From: Eucommia ulmoides
Lineage: Eukaryota; Streptophyta; Magnoliopsida; Garryales; Eucommiaceae
Reading direction: 5' to 3'
Assembly: GCA_016647705.1 (NCBI GenBank)
Contig: CM028326.1
Span: 23,141,901-23,205,900, forward strand
DNA length: 64,000 bases
Under the pieces are notes generated by a model. That model saw only the letters and a program-made list of their open reading frames with translations. It did not search any database and was not told where the DNA came from. The position numbers and the translations under genes are program-made. Of the stretch, positions 47,689-61,229 are shown one piece after another (within the stretch, counting starts at the first letter, position 1; each line of letters begins with the position of its first letter).

Positions 47689-49806
47689 TGTAGACACGGT
47701 ATTTTGACCGTCCCGCAAAATTTTTATGTTTTATTTTAAAATTTATTCTATTTTTATTTTAAAAAAAAAATAGAGAAAAAGAAAAGAATAAAAGGAAAAA
47801 AGGAAAGAAAGAAAAAAGAAAAAAGAAAAAAAAAAAAGAAAAAAAAAGAAAAAGAAAAAAGGAAAAGAAATAGTTTCCTTGTCAAAATGGGATTAGATTT
47901 TCTTTTCCCTTTCCTTTTATGTTTTGTTTCATTTTTTTAGTCAAATTAGGACTAGGGTTTTCAAGAGTTTTTAGGATTTTTCACTTCACATCCTTCCTAT
48001 AAATAAGACTCTTGTCCTCATATTTTAGGAACAAAAAAAAAATTCAAAGAGAAACCCTTCAAGGAGATTTAGAAGTTGAGAGAAAAAACCCCTTAGAGAG
48101 TGATTCTCATTGTAAACCCTTTCAAAAAACTGTATGCGAGAGAGAAAAAGTCCGAGCATCGGGATTCTTGGCCTACAACAGGTATGTTTTTTAATTTTTA
48201 ATTTTTTTTTTTAGTTTTATTTTATCCTCTTTGCAATTTAAATTCCTGTCAGCTTTATTCTTTTAATTGTATGATGAATCGATGAAAAATTTAGCTGGGA
48301 TAAGGTTTCTCATTCTCAATCTGAATCTTTGAGCGTTTAGATGAGAACACCCACTTTTTTTTTTTTCGTAATTCATATAAAAAAATAAATCGTCCGATGA
48401 TCCGATGAAAACGCCGGGATGAGTTTCTCGTGTTGAACTTAATTCCAAGCGTTAGGTGAATGATATTTCATTATTTATTTTCTGTATTTTTTATTTTTTA
48501 TTTTTTTTTATTCTTGTTATCAAAACTCTAAAAATAAAAAAAATAAAAAAAACTAAAAAAAATCCAAAAATAATAAAATATCTATTTGTAGGAATTAATC
48601 CTCACGAACCTTAAGGTGAATCCGACGTTTCAATAAATCGTAGGAGAGTTTTGTGTGGCTTTGTTTCCATTCCCCAACTCGAGTGGAATTTAGAAATAAA
48701 TGATTTTAGGAAATCTCTTCCCTCGGTAAATTTTTCGTGGGATTTCGTTTAAGTTTCGGAAAGATTAATTTCAACAAAATTGTTTCCGCGAATCTCCCCT
48801 TGATTCTCTTATCCATAGAATTTGAGGAAATTTCAAAACGAAATTTCTTTAAATTAATCGGACAAACTCAAAGTAGATTTTTTTTGCACCCGCTTAGCAT
48901 GTTTATTTCTTGTATCATTTAGACGACATGTTTAGGATACTTTCACCACTTACACTTTTCATACATATAGGTTTTTTTTTTTTTCACGAATCCATACTAC
49001 TTTTTCACATCTAGTTACGACACATGCACCCCTTATATATATTTTTTTAATTAAATCATTGCTACGCATAATCATGTTAATTCACGTAGTGTTCCATATT
49101 TAATTCCCGTATTCATATAAGTTTGCATTGACATATTTAAATTAAATCCTTTAGTTTTTTTAGTCACTTTTGCATATAAAATAAAATTTATATAATCTTA
49201 GTTTTTGCATTCATATTTTCATATTTATTCACGTATTTGAGTTTGCCCATTTAAAATAAAGAAATCTTTAGGAAACATATATAAATACCCCTGGGGATTA
49301 TCCTTATCGAATTTTTAATATTCTATAAGAGGTTATACTGGGGGAACAATCCAAAAAAGTCTAAAAACTTGTCCTACCTTATTTGTGAAAATACCAAAAA
49401 AAAAAAATTATAAGAAGGGAATTATTTCAAAATAAAATAAAACACTCGGACTAAACTAATTGGACTTAATTGGACATAAGGTATTGTTTTCGGATGGGCA
49501 TCTTGGGGTGCCTAACACCTTCCTCGAGCGTAACTGACCTCCGACCTTTTAAATGAATCTTTGGTTTGACCGTGGTTTTTTTTTTTTTTTGAGTCAATTT
49601 TTTACTTAGGCCTTTTAATTTGTTTTTCAAAAAATTCAGTGACCCAGCACACCATTTAAACCCAATGTTAGGTGGTGACTCCTTATTTTTAAAACGGCCT
49701 AAGTATATTTTTTAGAAAACCGGCGCTTAAAAAAAAATCCCTTCTCTTTAAGCATAATTATTTATTATTTATTATTCTTTTCCTTTTCGAAAACTGGAGC
49801 GCATCA
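47689..49806 (+). repeat. 5' LTR, Gypsy element 2
   Basis: 2118 bp, from TGTAGACACGGTATTTTGACC to GGAGCGCATCA. TATA box TATAAATA at 47998-48005. Confidence 0.9.
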
Positions 49807-49808
49807 GC

Positions 49809-49823
49809 TGGCGACTCCGATGG
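49809..49823 (+). other. Primer-binding site, Gypsy element 2
   Basis: TGGCGACTCCGATGG, two bases inside the LTR end. It resembles the tRNA-Arg-type site of Ogre elements (from memory). Confidence 0.6.
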
Positions 49824-50373
49824 AGACAATTAAAGGGTTAAGCCTAATATGTCCAAATAAATCCAAGTATTCTATGTCCGAATGTTATATTTTATTTTGT
49901 TATCTTCTCATTCTATTTTTGTAAATGAGTTGTGATGTTTGTTTTATTTCTTATTTTCGTTATTTCTTCTGGGACTCTTATATTTTTGTAAACCTTCCAA
50001 CACAAGAACGGTGGTCTTGTATCCATATTATCTCCACATGATTTTATGAATACAAAACGTGGAAGGGGGTTTCATCCTTGACGGATTGATGATGTCTTAG
50101 GAAGTTTTAAAAATCGAACGAGTTCAAAGTTTCCAATATTGATTAAGTAACGAACGGATTTTATAAATCACTATCTATTTTGATTGGTCATTATCGGAAT
50201 TGAGACCTTCGAACTTGAATGGATTTTAAGACTACCTAAGACCTACATGGGCTAATAAATAGGTTTGTTGTGAGAACAGGACAAGACAGGAAAATTGGCC
50301 CAAAAAAGCAATTGCAGTTCCCCCCATCGGAAGTCTGGTATTTACTCGCAGTAGGTCCTAGACTCATTCCAGG

Positions 50374-52200
50374 ATGACATTAGAAGGCAATCTCGAATCT
50401 CCCCATACGGCCCAATTAGCTCGTATGCAAGAAACCACCGACATGCTAAGGGAAAGGATCAAAGAACTTAGCCGACCACAGGATGTGCCTGCTCCTTCGT
50501 CCAGTGGAACTCCCATGACTGAATCACCAAATGGAAACCCTCTAAGTGTCGGGATGGAGAACTCAGTGTCGAATTCGAACTTCGTCGGCCCGAACTTCGC
50601 AGTACCAGTCTACTATGGACCCTAGATAGGCCTTCATACTTTCACCTATGGAGCACTAGAATATTCCATCCAAGGGCATGTCTACCAAGCCTGACTAGAA
50701 GGCTCGGCCCCCACTAGACTGTAAATTCTCATTCACCCGGAGAGGGTCGTTGCTCCACCAAACGATCTGAATGCTAATCAACTGGCCCTGGCCACTGAAA
50801 TCGAAAACAAAGAAGAAGAGAATAGATCCCCTCCAGCCTGGGTTCTAAAAATAGAGGAATTAGAGAAAACCATAAAAGAATTGAAAAGAGAGAATCCATC
50901 CAGGAAAGCAGCGTACAAGGAACTGTCAACACCACCTCGGGTTGTATACCCAAAAAACTTCGTAGTTCCAGAGTTCATGAAGTATGACGGTACGGGCCCC
51001 CTAGAGTGGCATGTCAGCATTTACAAGGAAGAATTGAGAGTCCATGCTCAGAACAAAGACCTTTGCCTAAAGATGTTCCGGCAATCATTGAAAGGACCGA
51101 CTCTCAATTGGTATATGACCTTGGACCTGGCATAGATTAAAACATTCGAGGATTTAGTAGAAGCTTTCTGTGAGTAGTATATGTACAATAAGGATGTCGC
51201 GTCGGATCGTAATACCCTCTACTAGATACTAAAGAAGAAAAATGAGAGTTTCCAGAGATATACTACTCGCTGGAGAGAGGAGGCTGCCAAAGTTGTCCCC
51301 AGGCTTAACGAGGAGGCTCAGTTAGAGATATTCAAGTCGATCCAGATGCCACCATTCTATCAAGATCTATCGAGCATAGCAATGACTTCTTTCGGCGATG
51401 CAATCAAATAAGTTGAGGTGATAAAAGAGGGAATAAGAAGCAAAAACATTGAAGGGGCCTCGCCCGATCCGACTAAGAGGTCAGCCCCGCCAAAGAAGAA
51501 GGAGAATGAGATAGCCATTGTCATTTCTCCCAAGCTTCCTATCCCTAAAACTACCCGAACCAAAACAACCAATACCATAACCACCTCCCTCAAAATTGCC
51601 AAAACCAATATTACCCCTAGAACCAGCCATATTCCCAAAGTCATCCCCGCTACTACCAGAATGTACCTCCCTTTACCAAAATTGTACTATCCAATACTAC
51701 CCTCAAGTCTACCAAATACCCACTTACCATACACCCTCATATCAGCCTAACCAAAACCCTCCACCTCAAATTCCTCCCCATACCCTGATGTTAGAAACCA
51801 AATACCACCAAGGTTATCTACCTCATGCTACTGGGGGAAATTTTCGGAACGATGATAAGGAACTACCAGACCTTCCGGTCTTAATCACTGAGTTATACCG
51901 GAGTTGTTTGAAGCAGAGTATGCTATCACCCCTTCCATCATACGAACTTAAGCCTAGGAGTAAAACAGCTTATTCGAATGCTTTCTATGAATACCACTTG
52001 GGAACTAGAGGACATACGACCGAGCAGTGCTTTCAACTTAAGGACAAGATCCGAGAGTTCATATGGACATGAGCCATCACGTTTTCTAAAAATCCTGAGA
52101 CTGGTGCACCAAACTATCAGTAGAATCCGATGCCTAAGCATGCACATTCAGGGAGTAGTGAATTCAATCTTTACCAAAACGTTAGTGGAGATGTGAGCGA
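50374..52200 (+). pseudogene. Gag of Gypsy element 2
   Basis: Starts ATGACATTAGAAGG at 50374, with a helical N-terminal part (TAQLARMQETTDMLRERIKE). The gag core lies at 50881-51400 (YPKNFVVPEFMKYDG, GPLEWH, LCLKMFRQSLKGPTLNWYM). A Pro/Thr-rich spacer follows, and near 51860-52070 a conserved end with ELPDLPVLITELYR and TEQCFQLKDKIREFI. It has close counterparts in element 1. Gag forms the particle shell; enzymes would have to come from another element. Broken. Confidence 0.75.
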
Positions 52201-54119
52201 GTTATATGCCTGAGGCTCGATTTGAAAAATCTAAAGACTGCAAAACTAGGTTTTCTTTTTTACTTTTAATTTACTAGGAGTTTTGATAAAATTGGGACGT
52301 TTTCATATACTCACCTTTCCATCCCTTTGGTCTTTTAGATAGAAAAGGATTTGCTCTGTAATATTTTTTTAAATTTCAATAATCCAATGTTGTTTATCCA
52401 AAACTGTAATCTAATGTTTGAATGTTACTTTTTCAGGTGCCCAAAATTGTCTGTATATGTTATATGTGATGTGACTGAGCGAGGGTACAAGTATATGATT
52501 TCAATATAGAGCTAGACCACGATCTAATGAGAATAGCAACAAAGAAAGGTTATGTTCAGCCAAATGATGGTGAGATCCAAAAGGCCCTTGACTGAATCCT
52601 ACAGCAATTCCAGAGTACCGGAGGATTCGAAAGACAAAAATGAATTCTATTTCCCTAACGATTCCTTGATATATCGTTGCAAGTTGATCAAGTTGTCTCC
52701 GGTGGTTCTTTAGTGATTTGATAAAACTGGATGTAAGTATCTTGGTTCACCTGTTATCTGAGTTACCCAATGGCGAAAAGGTAATGCAATCATCCCAAGC
52801 CAATGATCCCAATGAAGAAACTCTCAAATGTTGCAAGAAGGTCTCAATTCGTAAAGAAAATCAAGTTCATTGATAAGCTCGGCTGCCCTTGAACCATCGT
52901 AAGTTCGATCATCTATTTAAAAAAATGAAAGAAAAAAAAAAGGGAAAAAAGAGAAAAGAAAAGAAAAAGAAAAGGGAAAATAAAAATGTAGAGTAATCGA
53001 GCAAGAAGCGTTAGTGCAAATATGGAAGAGATTAGAAGAGGAAAGAAAGATGATAGTTTCATTTGTTCAAGTTTTTCGCCTCAACTCAATTTGACAAGCA
53101 AACGACGCTTTTTGGGACCAGAACTTGATAGATTTGAATTGAATTCGAATTTGTGAAAATAAACATTCCTCAACTCAATTTGGCAAGCAAATGACGTTTT
53201 TCGGGATCAGAATTAGATAGATTTGAATGGAATCAGAATTTGTGAAAAGAAATATTGGTCGTGGTCTAGAAATGTATTGGAACCATATTCCTCTGCAATC
53301 CAACTCAAGATCTCATAGAAAATCATATCGGGCATTGAAGGTACTCATTTTAGTAATTTTTGACATTTACCCATTTTTGAACTAAATCAGTTTTGTAGGA
53401 CTTGTGAAAACACAAAACATGCAGGAGTATTAGAACCCCAAGCATAGAATCACCTAGAAATTTGAAAAAACAAGAATCTAGTCAAGCAAGCTAAGGAAAC
53501 ATTGATGAAGCATGTTCGACCCTCCCATGAGTTGAAAAGTAAAATCTCGGAAGTTAAAAAAAAAAAGTCTCATTAAATCACCCTGAGGCATGTCAGGCCC
53601 TGAGTTGGAAAGCAAAGCTTCTAAATTCAAACGGACAAATATCTCGATATTGCTCCGATCTAAACACCATCAGCCGAAGCAATTACGACCAAAAGGGGGG
53701 AACGGAATTGCGAGTCATGAAAGGTGACAAGCTTTCAGACTAAAATTTTGTTTTGCATGTGTTTTCTTGTACACTTACAGGGATCTCGAAAAGGACCAGA
53801 AGCATGGACACTAGGACCTCTCACCTTCTGGCGGACTCAAATTGGAAACCATTATTGCTGAAATTCAGAAAAGCTCTAAATGAGCATCCATGTATGCCTT
53901 TTTCTCTGAAAGGGGCGTTCAATGAACTACGCTAAACTTGATCCTCAGCGTAATGCTAAGGTATGTAGGCAACTTGTAAAGCTTCGATTATCTGAGAGTC
54001 AGCCCCAATCAAAGGCTGGGACACATTTTATATCTTTGCTCTCTCATTTTTGCCCAGCCACAAGCTAGGGCATATTTTTACCTCTGAACTTTCTTTTATC
54101 CCCCAGCTAAGAGTGCTAG
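52201..54119 (+). other. Non-coding interior of Gypsy element 2
   Basis: Matches 11520-13370 of element 1. No RT, RNase H or integrase motif is found. An A-rich run lies at 52920-52985. Confidence 0.65.
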
Positions 54120-54590
54120 GGCTTGATCAATTTTTTATCACTCTAAATAATCCTCTAAACAAACACTTGTTCGTCATGAGTCTCTATTTTTTTATTATTC
54201 TAAACGATCCTCTAAACAGACATTTGTTCGTCATGAGTATCGTCATGAGTCTTTTTTTCATTACTCTAAACGATCCTCTAAACGGACACTTGTTCGTCAT
54301 GAGTATCGTCATGTGTCTCTGTTTTTTATCACTTTAAACAATCATCTAAACGGATATTTGTTCGTCATGAGTATTGTCATGAGTATGTTTTTCATTACTC
54401 TAAATGGACACTGGTTCGTCATGAATATCGTCATAAGTATTTTTTTTTCATTACTCTAAACGATCTTTTAAACGGACATTTGTTTGTCATAAGTATCATC
54501 ATGAGTCATTTTATTATTACTCTAAACGATATTCTAAATGAACACTTGTTCGTCATGAGTATCTTCATGAGTCATTTTATTTTATTTGTT
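54120..54590 (+). repeat. Tandem repeat, about 65-bp units, upstream of 3' LTR (element 2)
   Basis: About seven imperfect units with AACGATCCTCTAAACGGACA and TTGTTCGTCATGAGTATCGT; the same family as 13370-14065. Confidence 0.85.
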
Positions 54591-54700
54591 CTGTCATTAA
54601 AATATGCACTTTGAAAAAAACTAGAAAATGAGACATTCAAAATGACGTGATCTCCTATCTTTGTCAAACAAATAGAACTTACATGACAAAAAGGGACAGC

Positions 54701-55404
54701 TATAGATATGACATTTTGACCATCCTGCAAAAAATTTATATTTTATTTTATTTTTATTTTCAAAAAAATAAAAAAATAGAGAAAAAAGAAAAGAAACAAA
54801 AGAAAAAAGGAAAGAAAGATAAAAGAAAAAAAAAAGAAAAGAAAAGAAAAGAAAACGTTTCCTTGTCAAAATGGGATTAGATTTCCTTTTCCCTTTTTTT
54901 TTTAGGTTTTGTTTCCTTTTTCAAGTCAAATTGGGATTAGGGTTTCTAGGATTTTTCACTCCACGTTCTTCCTATAAATAAGACCTTCCTCCTCATAGTT
55001 TCGGGACAAAAAAAATAAAAAATAAAAAAATTCAAAGAGAAACCCTTCAGGGAGTTTAGAAATTGAGAGAAAAAACCCCTTAGAGAATGATTCTATCGTC
55101 AACACTTTCGGGAAACTGTCTGCGAGAGAGAAAAAATCCGAGCATTGTGATTTTTGGCCTAGAACATGTATATTTTCTGATTTTTAATTCTTTTTTTCTA
55201 GTTTTATTTTATCCTCTTCGCAATTTAAATTCTTGCTAGCTTTATTCTTTTAATTGTCCGATGACTCGATGAAAAATGCCGAGATGAGGTTTCTTATTCT
55301 CAATCTGAACCTTTGAGCGTTTAGATGAGGATATCCGTTTTATTTATTTATTTATTTTTAATTTTTTTTTTGCATTTTTTTTTATTTTGTTTGTAATTCA
55401 TATA

Positions 55405-55439
<35 letters not shown>

Positions 55440-56013
55440 TCGTCCGATGATCTGATGAAAATGCCGGGATGAGTTTATCGTGTTGAATTTAATCCCGAAC
55501 GTTAGGTGAAAGATGTTTCATTATTTATTTTCTGTATTTTTTATTTTTTATTTTTTTATTTTTGTTATCAAAATCCTAAAAATAAAAAATAAAAAAACTA
55601 AAAATAATCCAAAAATAATCAAATCTCTATTTGTAGGACTTAATCCTCATGAACCTTAAGGTGAATCCAACGATTCAATAAATTGTGTGAGAGTTTTCCA
55701 TGACTTTGTTTCCATTCCCCGACTTGAGTGGAATTTAGAAATGAATGATTTTAAAAAATCTCTTCCATCGGTAAATTTTTCGTGGGATTTCGTTTAAGTT
55801 TCGGAAAGATTAATTTCAACAAAATTATTTCCGCGAATCTCCCCTCGATTCTCTTATCCATAGAATTTGAGAGAATTTCAAAACAGAATTTTTTTAAATT
55901 AATCGGGCAGACTCAAAGTAAACTCCTTTTGCATCAACTTAGCATGTTTATTTCTTGTATCATTTAGACGACATGTTAAGGATACTTTCACTACTTACAC
56001 TTTTCATACATAT

Positions 56014-56052
<39 letters not shown>

Positions 56053-56859
56053 GAATCCATGCTACTTTCCCCATCTAGTCATGACACATGCACCCCTTAT
56101 ATTTTTTTTAATTAAATCATTACTACGCATAATCACGTTAATTCACATAGTGTTTCATATTCAATTTCCGTATTCATATCAGTTTACATTGACATATTTA
56201 AATTAAATCCTTTAGTTTTTTTTAGTCACTTTTGTATATAAAATAAAATTCATATAATTTTAGTTTTTACATTCATATTTTCATATTTATTCACGTATTT
56301 GAGTTTGCCCATTTAAAGTAAAGAAGTCTTTAGGAAACATATATAAATACCCCTGGGGACCATCCTTATCGAATCTTTATTATTCGATAAGAGGTTTTAC
56401 CAGGGGAACATTCCAAAAAAATCCAAAAGCTTGTCCCACCTTATTTGTGAAAATACCAAAAAGATTTTATAAGAAGGGAATAATTTCAAAATAAAATAAA
56501 ACACTCGGACTAAACTAATTGGACTTAATTGGACATAAAGTACCATTTTCGGACGGACGTCTTGGGGTGCTTAACACCTTCCTCGAGCATAACCGACCCC
56601 CGAACCTTTAAATGAATCTTTGGTTTGATTGTATTTTTTTTTTGAGTTAATTTTTTACTTAGGTGTTTTAAATTTTTTTCTAAAAATTTGGTGATCTTGC
56701 ACATCATTTAAACCAAATGCTAAGTGGCGACTCCTTATTTTTAAAATGGCCTAAGTATATTTTTTTGAGAAAACCGACAATTAAAAAAAATCCCTTCTCT
56801 TTAAGCATAATTATTTGTTATTTATTATTCTTTTCCTTTTCGAAAAATGGAGCGCATCA
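54701..56859 (+). repeat. 3' LTR, Gypsy element 2
   Basis: About 2.16 kb, starting TATAGATATGACATTTTGACC after the purine tract AAAAAGGGACAGC and ending GGAGCGCATCA. TATA box at 54973-54980. Contains long poly-A (55408-55436) and poly-T (56018-56050) runs that differ in length from the 5' copy. Confidence 0.9.
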
Positions 56860-56864
56860 TACTC

Positions 56865-58583
56865 GGTTAACAAAAAATTGAATATGGGTATTACCCGTCA
56901 AATATCCAATTTATTTGATGGGTAATACACATTTTCAAAATTCAAATCAGATGATTTTTTTCTATAAAGTCCTTCTTCTTCTTCTTTTTCATTATTTTCA
57001 TTGCTCTTCATCTTATTCTTCTTCCTTAGACTTCTTCTCTTTTGTTGATTGAAGATTTTGGAGTGTGATCTTAATCTACCATTTGATAAAGGTTGGTAAT
57101 AATACATTATTTTAGTTAAATTGTTTAGATGTTAATATATGTTTTTAGGTGAAATTTTGTGTAATTATGTTTTTATGTTAATAATGTTAATTTTTGGTTA
57201 TATATTGTCAGTATAATTATATTTTATGTTAATATATATATTTAGATTTAGACAAAAGTATTTTGTTTATATGTTAAATTACTAACTTTAGTATAATATA
57301 TCATTTAACCTAACAAGTTATCATTTAGCCTAATAAGGTATAACAAGTTCTATTTTATTTTTTTAACAAGTTCTATTAGTAAAATATATGTTAATTACTA
57401 ATCTTAGTAAAATATATCATTTAGCCTAACAAGTTATAACAAGTTCTATTATTTTTTTCACAAGTTCTTCTAATTTAATAAGTTTTATTAGGAAAATATA
57501 TGTTAAATTACTAAACTTAATAAAATATAAAAAAAAATATTGAATTCCGAAGTAGGCCTAGACTGGGCCGGCTTCAAACTGAACTGTCAGTCTGAATCTG
57601 GCCCTGACAAGGTTGGATTCGGATTTTTAGTCACAAGCCAGCCCAGTCTGGGCCAGCTTCCATATTATTATTTTTATTTTTATAATTATAAAATTTGTTT
57701 ATGTAGATATATATTTTCAAATATAATATAATTTTGTATAGTTTTTTATATAAAAAAATGAATTATAATAAGTAAGAAAAAAAAAATTATATACAAATTC
57801 CAAAAGTGAAAAGAAAAAAGAAAAAAACTATTTTATTATTTTTTGAGTATAAAAATATTTTTTTATGTTTTTGTATTAAATTATTTAAATATTGATTGAA
57901 TTAGACAAGATGGGTGTTTTAGTAAACAATTAGTTGGCTAGTTTTGGCAAAGCCAATTAGACTAGACAAATAAAATATTTAATGGTGCAGATGTTAAAAA
58001 ATTAGGGAGTAAAATACTACTCTATTCAAACTTCAAAAGTAAAAGCAGTAACGTATGCCATTTAAATTTGACATGCTTAATTGATTCCAATTAGCTACAT
58101 TAAAGATTGAGTTGAACCAATTAAAAAAAAAAAATCCGAAATTGTGTGGATGGGTATTTAGTTTTTAAAATAGAAATATTAAATAACATTGGAGCAGTCT
58201 CTTTTTTTTTTTTTTTTTTTTTTTTCCTTCATTGGATTGAAAACAAAATTATACAATCAAGCACTGTTAAAACTACGTAATTTATCCAAATAGTCACAAA
58301 AATAAAATCAAAGTGTAATGTATTAGAATTAAAAATTAAGAAACCTAATCCAAATTTTAGAGGTATAAAGTAATGTTTTTGCAATTAGAGGAACAGTTAG
58401 TAGTGTTAAATGAGTTAGAGCAATGAGATATGATTTTCTTAAATAGCATATTGCATATTGCATAATGTGCAAATATTAAAAAATTAGGAAATAAGATGTG
58501 ACTATACAAACTTTAAGGTTTCAATGTGTAATTTAAGGCTCAATTGAGAAAAAACATCCGCCTGTTTATAAACTCTTTTATTA

Positions 58584-58626
<43 letters not shown>

Positions 58627-58640
58627 CCTCTAAAGTATAA
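56865..58640. other. Spacer with small repeats
   Basis: A hairpin GTATTACCCGTCAAAT/ATTTGATGGGTAATAC spans 56888-56928 (15 of 16 pairs). A tandem repeat of about 115 bp with ATGTTAAATTACTAA starts units at 57271, 57388 and 57500. A GGCCGGCTTCAAA phrase at 57570 also occurs at 47195, so it may be part of a dispersed element. Poly-T lies at 58589-58626. No gene. Confidence 0.5.
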
Positions 58641-58700
58641 CCACGACGAATGTGATGTTATTGGGGTGGTAGTATTATGCAATGACCAAATAGAATTATA

Positions 58701-59366
58701 TTGTATAATATGCTTTCTAAGGAGATAAGATTATTTAATATCGGCACGACGTTAGACGAGTTTCTAGATGCAATTAGGCTGAAGGTAGTTTTAGACGGTG
58801 AAAATGTACGTTTGATGGTTCAATGTCAATACCCACTGTATCAATGGCAGTCTCATTGGATGAGTACATTGTATCTGATTGAGGATGGCAATGAACTTAC
58901 AGTTTGCTTAAATATACCTTTGCAATTTTTCGGGGTATATACAGTTGAATTGATAGGAATATGGTATGTTGGTCTTGGATTGACCAATAAAGTAGGGTTA
59001 TATACTAGGACGCTAATGGAAGAGTGCAATTTGAACAATTTTCCAAGTGCTTCCCAATACAATCCCTCATGTTACTTGCAAGACCATATTGGAATCTTCC
59101 AATTCCAGTTGGTCTACCAGGCCAACGTAGTGGAAGTTTCAAGCGAGGTTCATCTCGCGTTCGTGCAGATTTGACGGATGAAGTTCGTCAGCTAAGCTGA
59201 GCTTGAGACGATTATGGACGATCCATCTGCGGTGAAAAACCGTTTTTAGTTTAGAGATTTCAACGACGATATAGATGAGAAGATGATGGCGAATGATCCC
59301 GTAGAGGATTTGAATGAGGATGAGATTGATGCGGGAGTAGAGGATGCTGGAGTTGTGGATGAGAAC
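58701..59366 (+). pseudogene. Possible MULE transposase N-terminal fragment
   Basis: The 157-codon open frame 58701-59174 begins like the N-terminal, PB1-like domain of plant Mutator-type transposases: TLDEFLDAIRLKVVLDGENV, then YPLYQ, LIEDGNELTVCLNIP and a VYTVELIGI strand. The following 190 bp continue in other frames with acidic codons (GATGAGATTGATGCGG), as such proteins often have. It is cut at 59366 by a Copia LTR. No MULE catalytic domain or zinc knuckle is seen. The assignment rests on overall pattern only; an unknown host-gene fragment is the alternative. Confidence 0.35.
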
Positions 59367-59546
59367 TGTTAGTGTAATAATGAGCTTAGCCCACTTGACC
59401 CATAGGGCAAAAAACCCTAATCCCACTTCCTCTATAAATACTCATGTATAGTTTTTATTTTGCATATTCTTAATACATATAACTTTATATTTTTTTCTCA
59501 ATAGATCAATACATGGTTCATTCCCCTCTTCTCAATTATCTTCACA
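59367..59546 (+). repeat. Copia 5' LTR (180 bp)
   Basis: From TGTTAGTGTAATAATGAGC to CTCAATTATCTTCACA, with TATAAATACTC inside. It is followed immediately by a Copia primer-binding site. Confidence 0.75.
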
Positions 59547-60183
59547 TGGTATCAAGAGCAAGTATTTCTTGAACCTGTTCTTCCTAAAATTTTCGCAACC
59601 CTAAAGCTTTCGCCGTTGCCGCTGCTCGTATTCTCCCGAGACTTTCGTCGCTACTGTAGGCTTCATTCTTTCTCCGGTATCAACAACCATCATACTACCG
59701 TCTTCGTCTTGCAGAGACGAACACAACGCCACCAAAATCACTGCCACCGGAGATTACACGTGCCCTCATGCGCCTTCAATAACCAACAGTACCACCACCC
59801 TTCGCCGTCTCGAATTTTGGGATTTACAACCTCAACTAGGTCTCCAAACAAAGCTTACAATATACTATCAGAATCGTATCAACGAGATGATACGAAGGAC
59901 GCAAAAACAATTCCATTCCGATGTCGCACGTGCCCTCATGCGCGGTCCAAAGGTTCAGCTCCCTATTCGCGTTAGATCCACGTGCCTTGTTTTTAGACCT
60001 ATTGTGCCACGTCAGCCCTAAATCCAGTCAGCAGCCTAGTCAATGCCCACCACAACACCCAATCATCGCCACATCAGCATCATCTCAGTGCCAAGTGTGT
60101 GCCACGTCATCGCCACCTGAGCCCACGTCAACGCCATGTTAGTGCATTGACTACCACATCATCTGCCGACTGCCACATTAGTG
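59547..60183 (+). mobile_element. Copia primer site, leader and gag start, cut by a Gypsy LTR
   Basis: TGGTATCAAGAGC (59547-59559) is the tRNA-iMet primer site with one inserted base. The leader runs on in GC-richer sequence (CTTTCGCCGTTGCCGCTGC). The segment 59990-60180 is rich in CCACGTCA and CCACATCA phrases. The element stops where the next LTR begins at 60184. No pol is present. Confidence 0.65.
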
Positions 60184-60777
60184 TGTAACGACCTGAGTTC
60201 TTAGGGCCGCCATGCAGTTTCTCTGCTTGGAGAATTAATACTAAAATCGATTGACCGAATTTTTATTCTATAAAATCGGGTAAATTTTATAATGCGACAG
60301 CGTTAAATAATTAATAATTCATTTTATGAAAATATTTTAATTCATAATGCGACGGCGATAGTTATAATTATTGAATTTATAATTTATCAATTTATCGAAA
60401 CAATTTTACAACGGTGAATAATAAATATAAATATTACAAATAGAAATTCAACTAAAACTCTTATCGCTGTTTCTCTCTCGCCGGCCTTGCAATCAAGACT
60501 GTGGGGTTGTGAGCTAATGCTCAGTAGAACTCCAACACCTCTAATACATGCATTTAATTGATATAACAAATAAAGCACATTGACTGGATTTTCACATAGT
60601 CATAATTATTTCATAAAATTTAACAGTTAAAATTCAACAACTGCACTAATAGCATAAATCACACAATAGGAAAATTAAATATGTATATTAAAGGAGTTAT
60701 AAATTCTACCTGAAATTCGAAGCCGAAATCTGCACCGAAATATTATTCTCTCTCCAAAATTTATTACAACAATTAAC

Positions 60778-60843
<66 letters not shown>

Positions 60844-61229
60844 ATTATTTGATTCTAAGCTTCCTGCCTATTTTCCCCCCGGCAGCTCCACTAACATGCC
60901 TCCCAAAAATAAGATTCTCCCTAAAGATGTGCTGTTTTCATTTCATGAAGACAACACATTTTAATATTTATATTATTTTTTTATTATTTACATAAATATC
61001 TCTCTTAAAATAAAAATAAAAATAAAATATTAATTATTCTCTAAAACTCTTAAAAATATATTTTAAATAGCACAATTGTCCCAAAACTTTTAAAATTAAT
61101 TTAAAATTAATATTCAAACCCCCAAAATTATCAAATATTATTTATACCATAAATTTGCAAAATAACCCAAAAATATTAAACTTATATAAAATAATATTTT
61201 TCAAAAATATAAATTTCTTGGGTATTACA
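60184..61229 (-). repeat. Gypsy-like LTR (1046 bp)
   Basis: Plus-strand ends are TGTAACGACCTGAG and TTGGGTATTACA; on the minus strand it starts TGTAATACCC. Just outside on the right, the minus strand reads GAGGACGAAATTTATTTATA then a purine tract GGGGAAAGAT, the usual pol-end and polypurine junction of Del/Tekay-type Gypsy elements. This is therefore the 3' LTR of a minus-strand element inserted in the Copia. TA and GA microsatellites lie at 60799-60844. Confidence 0.7.

Larger units (their letters stand above)
47689..56859 (+). mobile_element. Gag-only Gypsy LTR element 2 (Ogre/Tat-like, TR-GAG type)
   Basis: A complete-looking 9.17-kb insertion: 5' LTR, primer site, gag, non-coding interior, tandem repeats, purine tract and 3' LTR, flanked by a perfect 5-bp target duplication TACTC (47684-47688 and 56860-56864). 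The interior is about 4.9 kb with no pol domain that I can find, the same plan as element 1. The two LTRs differ at roughly one site in ten in an 83-base stretch I aligned by eye. With commonly used plant rates that means a few million years; this is a rough estimate. The gag is broken in several places. Confidence 0.9.

Noticed and set aside
59616-60142. Two frames rich in Ser, Pro and His
   Set aside because: They lie in the leader and gag-start region of a Copia element and resemble no gene.
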